Below, one piece after another: positions 63,505 to 64,000 of a DNA stretch of 64,000 bases. The first letter of the stretch is position 1; the number at the start of each line of letters is the position of its first letter. This DNA comes from a candidate division CSSED10-310 bacterium (GTDB lineage: Bacteria > CSSED10-310): positions 36,409 to 100,408 of the forward strand of contig JAFGEQ010000024.1 in assembly GCA_016931515.1 (NCBI GenBank), written 5' to 3'. The position numbers were made by a program, and so were the translations under genes. The notes under the pieces were generated by a model. That model made no database searches, was not told where the DNA came from, and worked only from the letters and a program-made list of their open reading frames with translations.

Positions 63505-63807
63505 TCCGAGTTATTTTGGGTATACACATAATCGCTGTTTGTTTTCAATAAATTGTAAATTAATGTGCGTATTACGTGTAAATTTTCGGCATTTTTTTTA
63601 AAATGTTCCCAATTTCTGAAAAAACCCATTGCTCATCGAAAACGTCGGAGTTATAATCGAGACAGATATTGCGCATTCCCGGTTATCATTGTTCATTCTC
63701 AGGTTAATTCGAACGGAAGAGACTCAACCAGGAATGTGTGACATTGGAGATAGTCAAATGAATCGTAAATCAGTGTTGAGATCATTCAACGAAAAGGAGG
63801 ATTTTTC
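63505..63807 (+). other. AT-rich intergenic region with promoter
   Basis: 303 bp between the CPBP gene and the next secreted-protein gene. It is AT-rich and carries the promoter at 63629-63657. No coding frame resembles a protein, and no clear terminator is seen. Confidence 0.5.
63629..63657 (+). promoter_or_regulatory. Predicted sigma70-like promoter
   Basis: -35 TTGCTC (63629-63634), 17-bp spacer, perfect -10 TATAAT (63652-63657). The -35 is a weak match. It would give a 5' leader of about 144 nt before the ATG at 63808. Confidence 0.45.
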
Positions 63808-64000
63808 ATGAGTGCATCTGGATTCATACGCTCCACAATCGCTATTTCACTCTTCCTGCTACTGGCAGGCGGAGCCGTAATGGCAGACACAGTCTATTTT
63901 ACTGATTTTTCAACCGACCCTGCCGCCGACGGCTGGACCGGATTCGTGGCCGGTCAATGGCAGTGGGGATCAGCAACAGCCAGCAGTGGTTGTTCGGGAA
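63808..64000 (+). CDS. Secreted protein, 3' truncated by window edge
   Basis: 64 codons are visible. AAAAGGAGGATTTTTC precedes the ATG. The signal peptide (RSTIAISLFLLLAGGAVMA) is followed by DTVYFTDFSTDPAADGWTGF, then QWQWGSATASSGCSG. This W-x-W-G-S pattern after a DF-x-T-D start resembles the N-terminal repeat of some secreted peptidases and adhesins, but the family cannot be fixed from so little. Confidence 0.75.
   Translation, partial: MSASGFIRSTIAISLFLLLAGGAVMADTVYFTDFSTDPAADGWTGFVAGQWQWGSATASSGCSG

Noticed and set aside
63629-63811. 60-codon frame before the last gene
   Set aside because: It begins at a non-ATG codon inside the predicted promoter, lacks an SD and has no recognisable features.

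Overview
The window is a gene-dense stretch (about 52 protein genes, mean GC near 50%) of a bacterial chromosome. The organism looks like a Gram-negative (diderm) heterotroph from a poorly sampled lineage. Support for a diderm comes from an RND/MMPL exporter with a LolA-fold protein and a beta-barrel ending in Phe, an ADP-heptose:LPS-type GT9 glycosyltransferase and a GT2 of the KdtX/WaaE kind. Large secreted proteins carry Pro-Thr linkers, Kelch repeats and a shared C-terminal domain, a style common in metagenome-derived phyla. No rRNA, tRNA or ribosomal marker is present, so the phylum cannot be fixed from this window. No prophage, IS element, integrase or CRISPR array was seen.

Layout. 1-2.8 kb: a left-truncated gene for a tandemly duplicated Fe-S PD-(D/E)XK nuclease, followed at once by a membrane-anchored DHH phosphoesterase. 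2.8-8.6 kb (minus): an isochorismatase-like hydrolase, a secreted beta-helix protein with a strong terminator, and a giant secreted subtilase-fold protein whose catalytic Asp, His and oxyanion Asn all appear replaced. 8.7-15.4 kb: a PadR/DUF2812 pair with a palindromic operator inside its own promoter, divergent from a four-gene operon (MMPL exporter, LolA-like protein, outer-membrane barrel, universal stress protein). 15.6-23.8 kb (minus): CoA-disulfide-reductase-like flavoprotein, SLC13 permease, two glycosyltransferases, membrane sulfatase-fold enzyme, rhomboid. 24-33 kb: prolyl oligopeptidase lipoprotein, patatin, CPBP protease, large S41 protein, GNAT, DUF4126, and a stand-alone CBM48 protein.

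33-40.4 kb (minus): a GT-C-like membrane protein, a lipase fused to an FGE/SUMF1-like domain, a three-gene ECF sigma / anti-sigma-HTH / GspF-GspE fusion operon, DUF2892, and a DUF2161 nuclease-fold protein. 40.6-48.6 kb (plus): M3/M2-like peptidase, ASCH protein, XRE regulator plus membrane protein, retropepsin-like protease, a 1233-residue kinase-ATPase-TPR regulator, and a DUF6265 gene broken by one amber codon. 48.6-59.9 kb: housekeeping and salvage genes (cytidine deaminase, MTA/SAH nucleosidase-like, methyltransferase, DinB, thiE, thiM, sbcC, sbcD, flavodoxin-fold reductase, M28 peptidase). 60-64 kb: an acidic hypothetical, a secreted transglutaminase-like protein sharing its C-terminal domain with the pseudo-subtilase, a second CPBP protease, and the start of another secreted protein.

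Regulation. Most genes have clear Shine-Dalgarno (SD) sites 5-9 nt before the start. Three do not (XRE regulator, kinase-ATPase, GT-C-like protein). Each of these has a sigma70-like promoter whose -10 hexamer ends 6-7 nt before the ATG, which predicts leaderless mRNAs. The window is rich in peptidases and secreted proteins, consistent with a life based on polymer or protein breakdown. All functions are read from motifs and remembered family signatures; no database search was run.
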